From Litsea cubeba (Eukaryota > Streptophyta > Magnoliopsida > Laurales > Lauraceae): 64,000 nt of DNA. Every line of letters begins with the position of its first letter. Within the stretch, counting starts at the first letter, position 1. The stretch spans positions 124,001 to 188,000 of the forward strand of contig WHSA01000753.1 in NCBI GenBank assembly GCA_012931725.1, read 5' to 3'. The notes beneath the pieces are model-generated. The model searched no databases. It saw only the letters and a program-made list of their open reading frames with translations, and was not told the DNA's origin. The position numbers and the translations under genes were made by a program. Below are positions 21,822 through 36,800 of this stretch, piece after piece.

Positions 21822-24800
21822 GGGAAGTGCTACTATGAGTATAACTCTCACACTATTATGAGAGCAAGGGAGGACCCATTGGATCCATATCCAATGCCAA
21901 CAGCATAGTATGAGAGTTACTCTTATAGGAACATTTCCATATATATATATATATATATCCATCACTCGCCATATAGTAAGGGACAAACTTAATGGGACCT
22001 AGGACCCCATTGATCATGGGACTTGTGGGGGATGGAAAGAGACATCTTGGATGGGCTATATAACAAGTTTGGGGTAAATTCCATGCCTCTAACCCCTTCA
22101 TCTGTGGCCAACAAATTTAACGACTCTATATTAAAGAAAAAAAATGACCCTCAATCCAACGGTTCAATCCATTCGGATAGGTAAAAACTCAATGGGACAA
22201 TGTAATTTAGGGGGTCCCATGTGTGTAGATGGTTTGGATGTATCATAAAGTCGGCCCTACTATGTTGTGTATGGTGAGGGATGGATTCACATGAATATTT
22301 CCATATCTATATATATATGTGCTCGAGTTGCGCACTTGGGGTGGGACGCACCTGATGTCCATCTGATTGGATATTGACACCCTCCCCCATCTCTTTGAAT
22401 TTCACATGTGCCCTGGGTTTACAGTTTACACCCATTCGAATGGACTATACTATACACCTGTTAAACGTGTTGGCACGGATGGAGATGATAGGGTTTAGGG
22501 ATGGAGCTGATTTTTTGCAGAGATGAGGGGCCCGAGGAGATTTTTCGATTTGCAGAGATGAGTGGCCCAAGGAGATTTTCCTCAAGTCCCAGTCCCAGGT
22601 GGGGCACGCGTCAAAATCCACACTCTGGTTAAATTTGAAAAGACTCCCACTAAATTTGTTCAGTGCCATGCAACAAATATAAAAGGTGTACATTTTATTT
22701 CAACTTCCAAATATTATACTGATATTAAGAAAATTTCATACATTCAGCCCCTGAGCACGCGCTTCGAGATATGGAGATGCAACTGCAACCTCTCTATCTA
22801 GACAAAATATTAGAATAATTTTGAAGTTCAAAAACCTTGATTCAGTATGCTAGCCTTCTCTATTCATTTGCCCCAGTTGACTACATAGCATGAGGTCACC
22901 CATGCAGTTAATGTTTTCCCTTCTAGCATAAGCAAGTAAATGAACAAATTAATGGATTTGCTTGGTTCGTGAGTGCATTTACACTGGCAAATTATGCATA
23001 CATTTATAATGGTTAGTTTGTGATAGTCTCATGATTCTGTCAATATGACTAGCTTACAGCAATATTCAGGGGATAGGCAAATAAACATTAGAAAAAAAAA
23101 ACATATTTGGAAATAGTTCAATGAACTGCAGAGAAATATAGCAACATGAAACTTTATTATACAAGCAAAAATAAGGGATTGAGACTTACAACATGTCTTG
23201 ACTCCAGCTTTCCAGAAACATCCAGCACACTAGCAATGTTTGATAAGCTAAAAGGATGTTGACTCTCCTGAAACCTAAATGAAAACATTGTCGAAGACAG
23301 ACCGCTGCCATATGAGAACATAACTACCCGTTTACCCTCCTGTAAACAAATATAATTATATCAAAAGTACTTTTTTTATAAGTAACAAAATAAACTAAAA
23401 CTGAAAAATCTAGCACAAAAAGGAAACAAGAGCATTATCCTGTTGATACATCCCTGTCTACATAAACAAAAATAATCTAATCATACAAATTATATTAGGC
23501 TATCTTGCAGTCTAAAAGTAAAACTAGAAGATGGATATCTGGAAGTTTACCAGAGTGCTACCGTTGCTGTGAAGAATAGATACAAATGCGGCATAAAGTG
23601 AAGCAGTGTACATGTTGCCAACTTGTTTCGGGATCAAAGTAGAAGGTTGTACCTTTGCACCATAAAGACTCTTAGCAACTAGCTGCGATACCTATAGTAC
23701 CATACATATATCATCAGGCAGAAATTCCACAAGGATATTGAATGCAAATGACCCCAAAATCTCTAGGACACTAGACTGACCTTTTCAAGATCACGACTCT
23801 GGTAGCTTTCATCACCGGACAAGGATGAAAATGGCTCCAATTTTTCTGTTGCATCATTCTCAACAGAGCTGATAAAAAGAAAATGCATAATAAGCTAGAA
23901 TCACAGGGGGGAAATTGGTGCTACACTGTAAAGAAAAATAGCAAAAGAAATTCTGACGTAAAACATAAATAAGAAATAGCACGGTAACAAATAACAAATA
24001 ACAATACAATATACACCTTGGTGATCCCATCCCTCACACAGACTAACCCCCCTCCCCTGTTTTCCTTTCCTGCAATGCCACCATGTACAATTAGGCACCC
24101 ATTTATCATGGGGCAATACTTATTCAAATTTTGAGCATTTCTCTGCCTCTGATCTCGAGGCGTTAAAATCTAGGCTATCGCGTGGCCTATTAATTATATT
24201 TCTGGTGCACTCACATGCACAGACATACATGGGTAAGAGGTGGTCCAAAAATCAAGTTAATTGAATACCATAGCGTAGATATTGAGGCACCAAGATTAAG
24301 GGTGTGAAGTGCTAAAAAATCTCCCAACATAAAATTCAATGGTTGATACAGATAGGATGAGTGCCATACTAGGTTTCATGTCTACTGAACTGCCCGCGGG
24401 GGGGAGGGGAGGGACGGGGACGATGGGAACTGTGTGGGCTTTACATGAGCTCCCACTTAAGGATGTCCCAGAATGGCATCATGTGTGTACCTATTTTTAG
24501 CTCCCGCTTAAGTGGAGTATGCACACGCTTTCTAAAATCCATGCAATGAGCCCATTATGATAAATCCAACCTGCCCATACCACATGTGCACCCCCTCCCC
24601 TCCCCCCAACCCAAAAATCAAAATGGCTCACATCCAAATCCACTCCTAACAGACTGCAGCCATTGAATTGATCGCATGTAAAACACACAATTTATTTCAT
24701 TGGAGTTAATCATGTGTTTTCACTTTTACATGTGATCAATCCAACAGTGATTCCCACTCCAATTGAATTGAACTTTTTTATGATGTCTTTACACTCATTG

Positions 24801-27800
24801 GTGTGTGATATGAGTAGCTGCAATTCATGAATGGTGGGATAATGTATATTTTGCATGCTCCACTCTTACAAGTGAGAGAGACTACATAGAACAAAGAAGC
24901 ATCCCAAATTCTATGCTCACCCTACGTTACCTTATGCAAGCCGCATTGGACCCAACTTTCCTACCCACGCCCCCACTTAGATCATTGGAAAACCTAGCCA
25001 AATCTAGTCTCTTCCGCATTCACTGCTATTCCTTTACCTGATCATTGGGATCCAATGTGTCAATCAAAGTCGAACTCAATCCCATTTGGGTAAACACAAG
25101 CCACATCTTTTGAACAGTTCAGATCTCTACAACATGGGCTCAGATGTAGAAATCTTAGTTGACCTATTCTTACCCTGTTATAACCACCAATGGAGAAAGA
25201 GGGTCAAAAAAATACCGGCCCTAGTTTCTAAAGTGTAGCCCACAGCCCATTTTGTGGGGCGCACTTAGATGCAAGCCAATTGTCCTGCGCGGGTGGGAAA
25301 ATTCTGAATGATGCCCATTTATTTGAGAAGATAGCGAGGCAGGGGGAGCATCACCAATGTTCAGTAAGGCTGTTTGTTTAAACTACTATTAGAAGTGAGA
25401 ATCGTTGCCTTCCCATCATATGTTATGATTGATAGCTTTGCTTCAGAAGAAAAACCAAAGAAATAAGAATCTCATCATATCAACAAATAAAATAGGTTCC
25501 CAAGTGATAATTAAAATTATAAACTTCTTTGTGGATACACAAGGAAATCATACTTAAGGAAGAGAACAACAAACTAGACAAATATAGGAAGGGATGAAAA
25601 CCTGGCATTCCTCAAGAAGTCATTGAAGTACAGCCGAGCAAAGCTTTTCTGAACAAGCTACAAAACCAGCTCAAGAAATAAATAACATTAATAAACTGAT
25701 CTCATTGTTTCACAATTTAACTAATGTTAAAAATCTTAAGTGTTATGATGGAATCATGCAATGGATATAGACTCAAAAATCAGCCAAGTTGCTCAGAAGA
25801 AAATATGGTGAAGACATACTTTCTAATAGACAGTGGAAAATTGGCATTTGATTTAAAGAAATAGAGAAATAATTTTCTAAAAATAATGTCCTACCTTGTT
25901 GTATGGGGAATGAAAAGCAAAATAATCTGCATCAGAAATTGAAAATTGTTTTCCCTCCAATTTCTCAAACCTATGAAAGCCAATGAAGCTTGGATCAATA
26001 GCAAGAAAAAAAAAAAAAACTGGAAGCAAAGAACTCTTACAAATTCAGTTCCAACTTACTTACTACAATAGCGTCTGTAACAAGAATCAAGTGCCATGAG
26101 ATAGCAAGTTTGTGAAAGCTTCCCATCAACAACCTATACACAAGAATTTTGGATCAAGATCAAAATGCACTTCCAAACATAAAAAGAGAGCCTTCATAGA
26201 TTTTCTTTTCAAAAAAAAAAAAAATGAACATGAAAAAGCAAAAGTGCAGCTATGAAATAATGAGCGAAATACCCCCAACATGTAAATGAATGATTCGACC
26301 AATTTTTATTGTGAAGCTAATCACAAGTATCATAAGAAGGATTAAGTATAATATTATATATCCAAGATGGAGGTTAATTTCTTCTAAGTTTTCAAGAGTC
26401 AAGGGCCATGAGTTGATTAGCGGTAAGGGATATTTGTGAGAGGAATAGGCTTGCAAGGGGAAAAATAAGAAAGAGAGGCATGTTGAGGAACAGTATTGTC
26501 AATCCTGGGCCTCCAGGTCCAATATATCAGGCCCATTCACTAGTTAGTTGTTAGCTATTAGTATGGATCTAAATCCAAGTGTAATTAATAGATAAGCATG
26601 GTTAGAATGTAATCAGGGATTTAACCCTTTAAAGATAGCTCTCAGTCGACCATGCAAAGGAGGACTTTGATCTCCACTCTCTCTCTCTTTCTCTCATGTC
26701 TGAATGCTCCTTCCATTAATGACATGGTATCAGAGCAAGGTCAATCATCTATGGTCTTCTCCTAAGTCATCTTCCAAGCATTGGAAGCCCTCCAGTGATG
26801 TTTCTCTTCAGCCGATCATCTCTGATCGTTCCTGATCATCTCGGATCATGCGTGGCCCACCTTGGATCATCACCAGCATATCAACGGAATACCTCCACCT
26901 TGGTCGACTACTGCTTCTTGGATTTTTGAAGATTTTTCCCTGATTTTTTTATCATCAGAGGTAGGGTTTCTACCAATTTTTGTGAAAATTCATTTTTTTC
27001 ACTATGTTTTCATCTCGGCCGTCCAATCTCCTCGATCTGGGTTTGATCGACCTGCGACCACTTCCAGTAGTTGCATAAAACTCCTCTACTTTCATCCCCA
27101 CCATCTGATCTGTGTCAAGTTCAACACGTGGGGCCCACGTACAGTTTCCCTTGCTGCCGACTTGGACGACTTGGACGACTGCACTGTTTTTTTTTCATTT
27201 TGTTGCCTGCGATTGCTACTGCTGCATATTTTCTCTTCTGTCTTCTGGTTGCTACTACTGCATAGTTTCTCTTCTGTCTTCTGGTTGCTACTGCTACTAC
27301 TGCTGCTACTACTGCTTCCTGGATTTCAATTTTTTCCCTCTGTGACTTGTGTTCCCTGCTGCTGAGTATTGATTTTCTCCATTGCTACTGCTACTGCTGC
27401 TGATTGATTGCTACTGCTGCTGCCTGATTGCTACTGCTTATTATTCTGTCAATATTTTCTCCTCTGTTGCTGGTTGCTACTGATACTACAATTTATTGCT
27501 ACTGCTTACTGCTGCTGGAATCCACTGCCTTCTGTTCTCTTGTCATGGATACATCTGAAAAATCAGGACCCTCTATTGTGAAATTTAATGGCAAAAACTA
27601 TGTGTCTTGGGCATTTCAATTTCAAGTATACCTTGAAGGAAAAGAACTGTGGGCCCATATCGATGGATCTGACACACTCCCTGCTGACGATGCCAAGAAA
27701 ATTCTATCTTGGAAAACTAAAGATGCAAAAATAAAGTCTTGGATTCTTTCTTCTGTAGAGCCAAACTTTATTTTGTCTCTCAGACCTTGCAAGACCTCGA

Positions 27801-30800
27801 AGGAAATGTGGGAATATCTTAAAAAGGTATATTATCAACATCATGCTGCACGTCAGTTTCAATTGGAATTAGACATTGCAAATTACTCCCAAGGGACACT
27901 TTCAATCCAGGATTATTACTCCGGCTTTCTAATCCTATGGTCAGAATATGATGAAATTAAATTTGCTACTGTCTCTGAAGCACTTCTACCTGAGCTTCTT
28001 TCCTTACAACAAGATAGCCATCGGGACCAATTTCTCATGAAACTGCGCCCTGAATATGAGACAGTCCGATCCAACTTGATGAGCCGAGTTTCCCTTCCCA
28101 ACGTAGATGATTGTCTTCAAGAACTTCTACGGGAGGAACAGCGCCTTGTTACCAAAATTGCAATTGAACATAAGGATTCCACTGACGCTCCGCTTGCCTT
28201 TGCTGCTAAAACCAGACCTCCTCCTCGAGACATCAGTAAAGTACAGTGTTACAACTGTCAGAAATATGGCCATTATGCCAATCAATGCAAGCTGAAGGTC
28301 TGTAAATATTGTAAGGCTGTTGGACATGGCATTGAAGAGTGTCGGAAGAAGGCTCGCAATTCTGCTTCTCGCCCCTATGGACAGTCAACTCCAAGTGCTT
28401 ACACGGCTGTCACCCCACCATATGCATCGTCTGATTTCACTGGTTCATTGCCATTTGATTCATCCTCACAGCCTGGTTCCTCTTCACAAACACAGTCACC
28501 AGCTCCCATTACTCCGGCTATGGTAAATCAGATGATTATCAATGCCCTGTCATCTATGAACATTTCAGGTACTAGTCCGTCCCTTTCTAATACATGGTAT
28601 TTAGATTCTGGCGCTAGTAATCACATGACCTCCTCACCCACCAATCTACATCATGTTGTCCCCTACACTGGCACTCATTCTGTTCAAACTGCCAATGGAG
28701 ACCGCCTTCCAATCCACTCTGTGGGCGATACTCCTGGCCCTTTTCCATTAACAGATGTTTTTGTCTCCCCTCATCTTGCTACCAATTTAGTTTCTGTGGG
28801 TCAATTAGTTGAAAATAATTGCAATGTCTCCTTTTCTTCTTCTGGTTGTGTTGTGCAGGACCAGGAGTCGGGGGCGGTGATCGCGAGGGGGCCTAAACGT
28901 GGCAGGCTTTTTACGTTACCAGTATCTCCATTTATTCAAAATAAACCTTGGAATCAGTTGTTTTGTTTTTTACTTCCTAATAATTCTCGGTTGTGGCATA
29001 ATAGACTTGGTCACCCGAATGCTGCTACATTGTCCACTTTGTTTCAAACTGGATTGTTAAATAAACCTATTGATTCTGTTTCATTTGAGTGTGATGCTTG
29101 TAAATTAGGAAAAAGTAAAACTTTACCTTTTTCTAACTCTACAACTCGTAGCAATGAATGTTTTGATTTAATCCACAGTGATGTTTGGGGCATTGCTCCT
29201 ACCATTTCTCATGGTCATTTCAAATACTTTGTTACATTTATTGATGATTACAGCAGATTTACATGGGTTTATTTGTTACATTCTAAATCTGATGTTCTTA
29301 ATGCATTTAAAATTTTCCTTAGCTATGTTAACACTCAATTTTCCAAATGCATTAAAACTTTGCGCTCCGATTCAGGGGGGGAGTATGTCTCCACTGATTT
29401 TCAATCTTTCCTAAAGAGTCGAGGAATTGTATCTCAACGTACTTGTCCATATACTCCTCAACAAAATGGCGTTGCAGAACGGAAAAAACAGACATCTTCT
29501 TGATGTCACGAGGACTCTTCTCATTGAATCCTCTGTTCCTCCACGTTTTTGGACTGAAGCTCTTACCACTGCAGTCCATCTCATAAACCGTCTTCCATCA
29601 CCTACCATTGCCCAATTAACACCACATTTTAAACTTTATGGTCACCATCCTACCTTTACTCATCTACATACCTTTGGGTGTGTTTGCTTCGTTCATCTGC
29701 CTCCCACAGAGCGCACAAAATTAACGGCCCAATCTAGCAGGTGTGTTTTTTTAGGATATGCAACTAACCAAAAGGGTTTTGTTTGCTATGATCCAATGGC
29801 TCGTCGCACCAGGATCTCTCGTAATGTTATTTTCTTCGAAAATCAATATTTTTTTCAAAATTACTTGGATTGTCCTTCTCCATTTTCCACAACGGTTTTA
29901 CCTGGCTTTTCTGAAACACCATCTGTTACACGGTTTAATCCTGATTTTGTGTATCATCGAAGGGAAAATCCTACCACTGCAGATGCCCACCCTCCTGATC
30001 CTCCGACAACTGGTCCCACATCTACTAGTATTTTGCGTCGCTCCTCCAGAATTTCTCATCCTCCTGAGCGGTATGGCTTTACCCATGCTTCCTTGATGAC
30101 AACACTATCCTCGGTTTCCATCCCAAGTTCTTATTTGCAGGCTGTGCAACATGATTGTTGGAACCAGGCCATGAAAGTTGAATTAGATGCATTGACCCAG
30201 AATCACACCTGGGATATTGTGGAATGTCCTTCTTCAGTTAAACCTATCGGTTGCAAATGGATCTACTCGATCAAGCTCAAATCAGATGGCTCCTTGGATA
30301 GACACAAAGCTCGACTTGTGGCACTTGGCAACCGCCAAGCGTATGGCATTGACTATGAAGAGACATTTGCGCCAGTTGCAAAAATGACAACTGTTCGGCT
30401 CCTTCTCGCCATTGCTGCTTCTCAATCTTGGCCATTGTACCAAATGGATGTCAAGAATGCTTTTCTACATGGGGACTTGAAAGAAGAAGTCTATATGCGG
30501 ATACCACAAGGAGTCACCTCTCCGTCTAAGAAATCTGTATGTCGCTTACACAGATCTCTTTACGGTCTCAAGCAAGCTCCCCGAGCGTGGTTTGATAAAT
30601 TCAAAGATCGGTTAGGCACGATTGGCTTTACTCAAAGTCCATATGATCCATCTCTTTTTATGAACCACGCATCAACTGGCTTTACTGTTCTCCTCGTATA
30701 TGTTGATGATATCATTATCACCGGAACTGATGATGCTATGATAAAATCTATTCAGGCCTCTCTTCGGGATTCATTCCATATGAAGGATCTGGGTCCTCTA

Positions 30801-33800
30801 CATTATTTTTTGGGCTTAGAAATCCATCAGTCTTCAAAAGGCCTGTTTATCAATCAACACAAATATGCGACAGATCTTATTGAGCTTGCTGATCTCGATA
30901 ACTCTTCCTCAGTTGATACACCGCTTGAAGTCAATCTTAAGTTGAGTAAAGATGATGGAGATCTTCTTCCTGATCCACATACATACCGGAGACTTGTTGG
31001 CAGTCTTGTCTATCTCACCGTCACCAGGCCTGACATATCTTATGCTGTCAATCTTGTCAGCCAATTCATGACGTCTCCTCGTCACCTTCATCTGACAGCA
31101 GTGAAGCGCATTATCCGGTATTTATTGGGTACTAGAGCTCGTGGTTTATATTATCCAAAGGATAATCGTCTACTTCTGACTGCTTATGCAGATGCTGACT
31201 GGGCAGGATGTCCGGATACCAGACGATCCACCACTGGTTGGTGTATGTACCCTCGGTCAATCTCTCATCTCTTGGAAATGCAAGAAACAAGAACGGGTCT
31301 CCAAATCTTCCACAGAGGCTGAATATCGGGCTATGTCCTCTGCTTGTTCTGAAATCCTATGGCTTCGGGGACTTCTTTCGGAACTTGGATTTAAGCAGGA
31401 CTCTCCCACTTCCTTGAATGCAGATAATACTGGGGCAATCAGGATCACTGAAAATCCTGTTCTTCATGAACGCACAAAACACATAGAGGTTGATTGCCAC
31501 TTTATTCGAGATGAATACAAGCGTGATGTTATCAGTCTACCTCACGTCCCTACAGAGTTTCAGTTTGCAGATATCTTCACTAAGGGACTTCCTCGGCCTC
31601 GACATCAGTTTCTTGTCTCCAAATTGCTGCTTTATGACACTCCCGCATCAATTTGAGGGGGGGTGTCAATCCTGGGCCTCCAGGTCCAATATATCAGGCC
31701 CATTCACTAGTTAGTTGTTAGCTATTAGTATGGATCTAAATCCAAGTGTAATTAATAGATAAGCATGGTTAGAATGTAATCAGGGATTTAACCCTTTAAA
31801 GATAGCTCTCAGTCGACCATGCAAAGGAGGACTTTCATCTCCACTCTCTCTCTCTTTCTCTCATGTCTGAATGCTTCTTCCATTAATGACAAGTATCAGT
31901 GAGGTTGGGTTGCTGGTTCTCCTTAATTTGGAGAAGGGCTGATAACGCAGGAAGATAAATGCAAGATGATTCCAACAACTTTATGCTACCGTAATGAGAA
32001 GGGGCTTGTTTTAGCATCCGCAAGTGCCTGCAAGAGATTTTAGAGGAAAAAAAATACTTTAGTTACAGAGACTTGTCTTGCTTCTTCCTATTCAGATATT
32101 TATTCTATTGCGCTTTGAAAATAAGCTATTACTGAAGAGTTCTACAAGATGTTGTGGTGTATCTCACAAAGAATATTCTTATTACAAAGCTTATTTGTAC
32201 ATATATTTACTGAGTACTTTGTAAAGGAAAAAGTTGATGAAACATTTTGGAAATTTTCAATGAGTTGTTTTCATCAATGACCTTTTTCAAACAAATTACG
32301 TAAGAAACTGAAAAACCTTTTCCTTACACAGATTTGCATCAAAGTGTTGTGCTCTTGCTAAGACTTTTTTGGATGGCTAAACCTGTTGACAATTATGATA
32401 TATGATGACAATAATGATCTATTAAGGTCGTAGATTAGGATTCAATTTGAATTGATTATTTTTAGAAAGGTAAATATATCCTGCCCTCTCCCCCCCACCA
32501 CCCCCAAAAAAAATAAAAAATAATAATAATAAAGAGAAAAAGAAAAAGGCATTGCAAGATGCTTCGAATTTTGAGTTTGCATAACAATTATCTGGCTAAT
32601 ACAATAGCTCTAATGCAGCTTGTAGCTGATGCATAATGATGGTTGCAAGCAGTGAGTGGCAACTTGGCAGCACAAATGAAGCAGGAGATCAATGGTGTAG
32701 ATGAAGCAAGAGATCAATGGTGCAAATGCAGATGAGAAAATGGAAAAACCCAGAGATCTGACCCAAATTAAAATGATCAGATTCAGATTCAGAGCTTCAA
32801 AATGGAACGAGCAAAGGATCAGGAACAAAAAAAAAATCATGATAATCTAGAACCAAATGGATAGGATACTCTTTTAATTAAAGATAAGCCGAAAAATACG
32901 TAAAAGAAAAAAACTACACACCATGTGGATTATAAGGTGCAGGCAAAAGATTAAAGAAACAAACCGGGTATTCACTAGCAAGATTGGGTTTGTAGAAATC
33001 ATAAACATGAGCCATGTGAGTCCCTCTAAACTTGCTTTCGAATGCTATAGGAGCATTTGGTCCAATAAGCATTGCAATGGCAGCTGCACCTCCAGTTGGA
33101 CGGGCTGGTCCTTCTGCATATACCTAAACACGGCGTGAAGGCAATTGGTAAGTAAAAATGCAATGTTTTGGTGGGAGACATAAATTAATATGGTCCAAAC
33201 CCACAAACATGTGATTGCAACAATGAGCACCCTCCAACTATCTTATGGCTCTTGTCAATGTGTAAAGGCATTATTTTAAATTGAAGATATTATTTCTTTA
33301 CAAAAAGAAAATAATATAAGTAAACATATGGCAACTGCATCTTTAATCTTGTACCATACTTGCCAACACACCCATTGTTGAGTGGTGCTGGCACATGAGT
33401 TTCACACCCTTACCCAGGGATCGATCCCTGGGCCCTCAAGATCCCTGGGCCATCAAGTGAAAGTATCACTCCTAAACCAGTAGCCCAACATAGCCAAAAA
33501 TAAAAAATAAAATTGTACCTTACTTTTGTTCCTATTTAGGTGAAAGAAGTAATCATTTATTGTTTCAAAATAAAAATAAAACACAAACACACATGGTAGC
33601 TGCAAAATAACAGGAAATAGATGACGCCAACATGGGCATGAAACAATTCCTGTTGCTCAAGCGGTAGAATTTAAGCAGACTCCAAAATGAAAAGCTAGTT
33701 TTGACCAATTACTAATCCGAGTTTATGAGTGAAACGATGATCTTCAGTGAATTGGCGCCAATTCAAAGTAAAAATAATGTGCAGAGGACACTAGGACAAT

Positions 33801-36800
33801 ACCGCACTGTCAGTGCATACAACAAGGCCATAGCGTCCATCCCAAGAGCTACTCTCCACCCAATTCACACAATTGAATAATGCTGCAGTTCCGCCATAGC
33901 ATGCATTTGTTGAGTCAACTCCTTCAATGTCAGTATTCCCATGCTCCTGTCAATCAATTGACGAAAGTAAAATTGCAATGAACAATGTAGGAAACAAAAT
34001 AATAAAAAAATGTGCCATTAAAAAAATAAAACAAATAGTCAAAGCTTAAAAAGAAAAGATATTGTCAGAAGAATATAAACCAGTGAACAAAAAAAGAAAA
34101 GAAGAAGAAAAAAACAGAAGTCACATTTCATTAGGAGAGACAGCATTTGGCACATGAGAAAAAAAAAAACACTAATACTTGATACTTCCAGGATTTACAT
34201 TGTGAATAAATATATTTTGACAGCATAAATATGAAATGTGTATCCATTTTACTAGGACGAACATGGAAAGTCAAATCAATTACAAGATACCTCAAAGATT
34301 TGCATTAGCCAAGTCTTAATGGATTTGCTTTTGTCTATAACTGTCTCGCTCCCTACTTCCAAACGACCAATAAGACTTGGATTGATCTCATATTTCTTGA
34401 GAAGAGATTTAACAACTGTCAAGCTGGAAAAAAAAAAAAACTTTGGGTCAAAAGCCAAATCTTTGCCAACAGGCATACAGATAACTCCACAAATATATAA
34501 AATAAACATCTTTAACATTAATCAGAATTGGTGTCATTCACTGACTTCTGGCTTTTTTAGCACAACAGTTAAAATATCAGTATTAGTGCCTACATTCATA
34601 GTTATCAAAATCCTATGATTTGTATCCCGAATCTTAAGAAAAACGATTCGTAACTATTCAGCTAATCCCATTTGCAAATGAATCTTAGGAAGGTGTGATT
34701 CTTACGATTCGATACTTGTTTCACGGAATCTTATGATTCAAGCAATTCGGTTAAGCGAGAATGCTACAACCAATAAGTTAATATTAATAATCTTTTACCT
34801 TTTTTTTCTTTCTTTATTCTTTCTTTCTTTTAGCACCTCTATTTTTAAAATGCTATTTAGTAGTTAACAAAACCTCTTAAGAATTTTTGCATCTTTGATA
34901 AGGTTTTCTTTCCTTATTCTTCTTTTTTTAAAATCTATTTTGGGTTTTTCCTTCATAAACATTTTTTTAACTTGAAGAGATACCTACTATGTAAGATTGA
35001 TGGTTTGGATTTTATTTTAATTTTTCTATTTTGATTTGAAGTTAATAAAAAAAAAATATTGATACTTTAAACTTATTTAACTATTTACACATCATTTATT
35101 TCATATATATATATTAACATATGTCATGATGTTCTTGATATGATTGTATGATTGACTTACTTGTTATTATATTTATACTGCTATAAATGGGAAAAATGGA
35201 TGGTTATGAATAGTTATTTTTTTATTTTTTTATTATTTTTCATTTTTATTAGAAAAATAAAAAAAATCCTACGATTCCCGATAAGATTCGCGATTTGATT
35301 CGATTCATGGGTATGAACGATTTGCGATACGATTCCGATTTTGAAAACTATGCCTATATTGTGTATCACTGGAAAGAGATGGTCTTTTCTTTGTCAGGGC
35401 CTTAGTTTGTCATGTTTTGTCACTGGAAAGAGATGGTCTTTTCTTTGTCATGTTTTGTTTTCTTCTGCTTTCAGTACTTTTCTCTTGTACTATTTGCTAT
35501 TTTTAATGAAAGTAACCATTCAAAAAAAAAAAAAAAAACCTATGCCTATATTGCCCAACCTAAGACCATATCAACTGTACCAGTTGTTACATATCTTGCA
35601 TTTGATACACTTTTAATTATACACTAGTTCCTAATTGACACAGTTTTTTTAATAACAGTAAAGATTCCTAATTGATACAGTTAATATCATTACCTGGAGG
35701 AGAAAAAAATTTAATAAGTAAAGAAACATGAGTTGTGCCTAAACTTAAGTACTATATACATTAAAAGTTGGAAAATTATCTAGTAATATTTATACAACAA
35801 TAAAGCAATGAAAAGGTCCAATATGACATGTGCTTCGGTCACATAAGCTCACAGTAGATCTCAACAAATAAATAGAACAAGAATACTATTGCATATCTCC
35901 ATGGTGATAAAGTGGTAAAAAGTAGGGAAAATGAAATCAAATAAAAAATGTTAAAAAAATAAAATTACCGAAGTATCCTAAACCCTAAACCCTAAAATTA
36001 CAGAAATGGCCACCAAATCATTTATTTGCATGGCTATCATATGAGACTGCATATAATAAAGTGAACAGGTAGATTTGTGGGTTGCGAAGGAGAATAAGAA
36101 ACACTAAATTTAGTTTTTTTATTTAAAAAAAAAAAGAGGAAGAAATAATAACAGAAAAAGGGATGTTTCGGAAAGGAATTAATGACGTCCAAAGATTACC
36201 TATTCTCTTCTTTAAAAAGATCCACCTCTCTATTTTTTAATTTATTATTTTCTTAGAATGCCATATAGAATACCAATTTGTTTGTCATGGTTCAAAGCCT
36301 CTCAACTTCTAAAATAAGATTTTTTCCTGTTTCTTTTTTTTAAATGATGACATGTGAGAAGGCTTGTGGGGCCCACTGAACTACAGATACAAAAAGCTTT
36401 AGGATCAAGCCATCCACAAAAAATAAAGTCAATTAGATGTTGTGGCTCATTTTAGGCCGTGAAATGGATGTCACAATAGAAACTTTGATGACCATCCATT
36501 TCGTGGCCTTAGCTTGAACCTCAAAACATCCAGTGGAGTTCACTTTTGCAAATGATTAGGTCCCAAAATCCTCTTGTATTTGGTAGGACAATGGGCCCCA
36601 GAAACTATGCCACATGTTTTATTTTAAAAACTAAAGGATATGGATCCATTTGTCACACATTTGTTATCTTTTTTGTTTGGATTAAAGAAGTATGCCCAAA
36701 GAAACCTCAGTTGCCCTTTAAAAGCACACACCACAATCTATATAGGACCTATCTGGATGCATTGACAATCACAGGGGTAGGAGAGAATAAAAATAGGATA

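Larger units (their letters stand above)
26492..31896 (+). mobile_element. Ty1/copia LTR retrotransposon in HMGS intron 5
   Basis: A complete element at 26497-31891 flanked by the 5-bp target duplication AGTAT (26492-26496 and 31892-31896). Both LTRs are 228 bp, start TGTCAATCCTGG and end AATGACA. The domain order gag, protease, integrase, RT, RNase H is copia-type. The primer-binding site TGGTATCAGAGC (26725-26736) matches initiator tRNA-Met. The element is antisense to HMGS. Short LTRs suggest an Ale- or Ivana-like lineage, but this is inference. Two single-base frameshifts break pol. Confidence 0.95.

Noticed and set aside
26862..27365. 167-codon open frame before copia gag
   Set aside because: It is hydrophobic and tyrosine/leucine-rich because of the CTACTG repeats; it lies in the element leader.
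27428..27544. Longer N-terminus for copia gag
   Set aside because: This part is CTACTG low-complexity leader; the gag homology begins at ATG 27545.
33361..33480. Possible SINE in HMGS intron 4
   Set aside because: It has inverted GGGATCGATCCC-like words but no convincing pol III boxes, tail or duplication.
35975..35998. Telomere-like CCCTAAA words
   Set aside because: Only about two and a half units; too short to be an interstitial telomere array and found by chance in AT-rich plant DNA.
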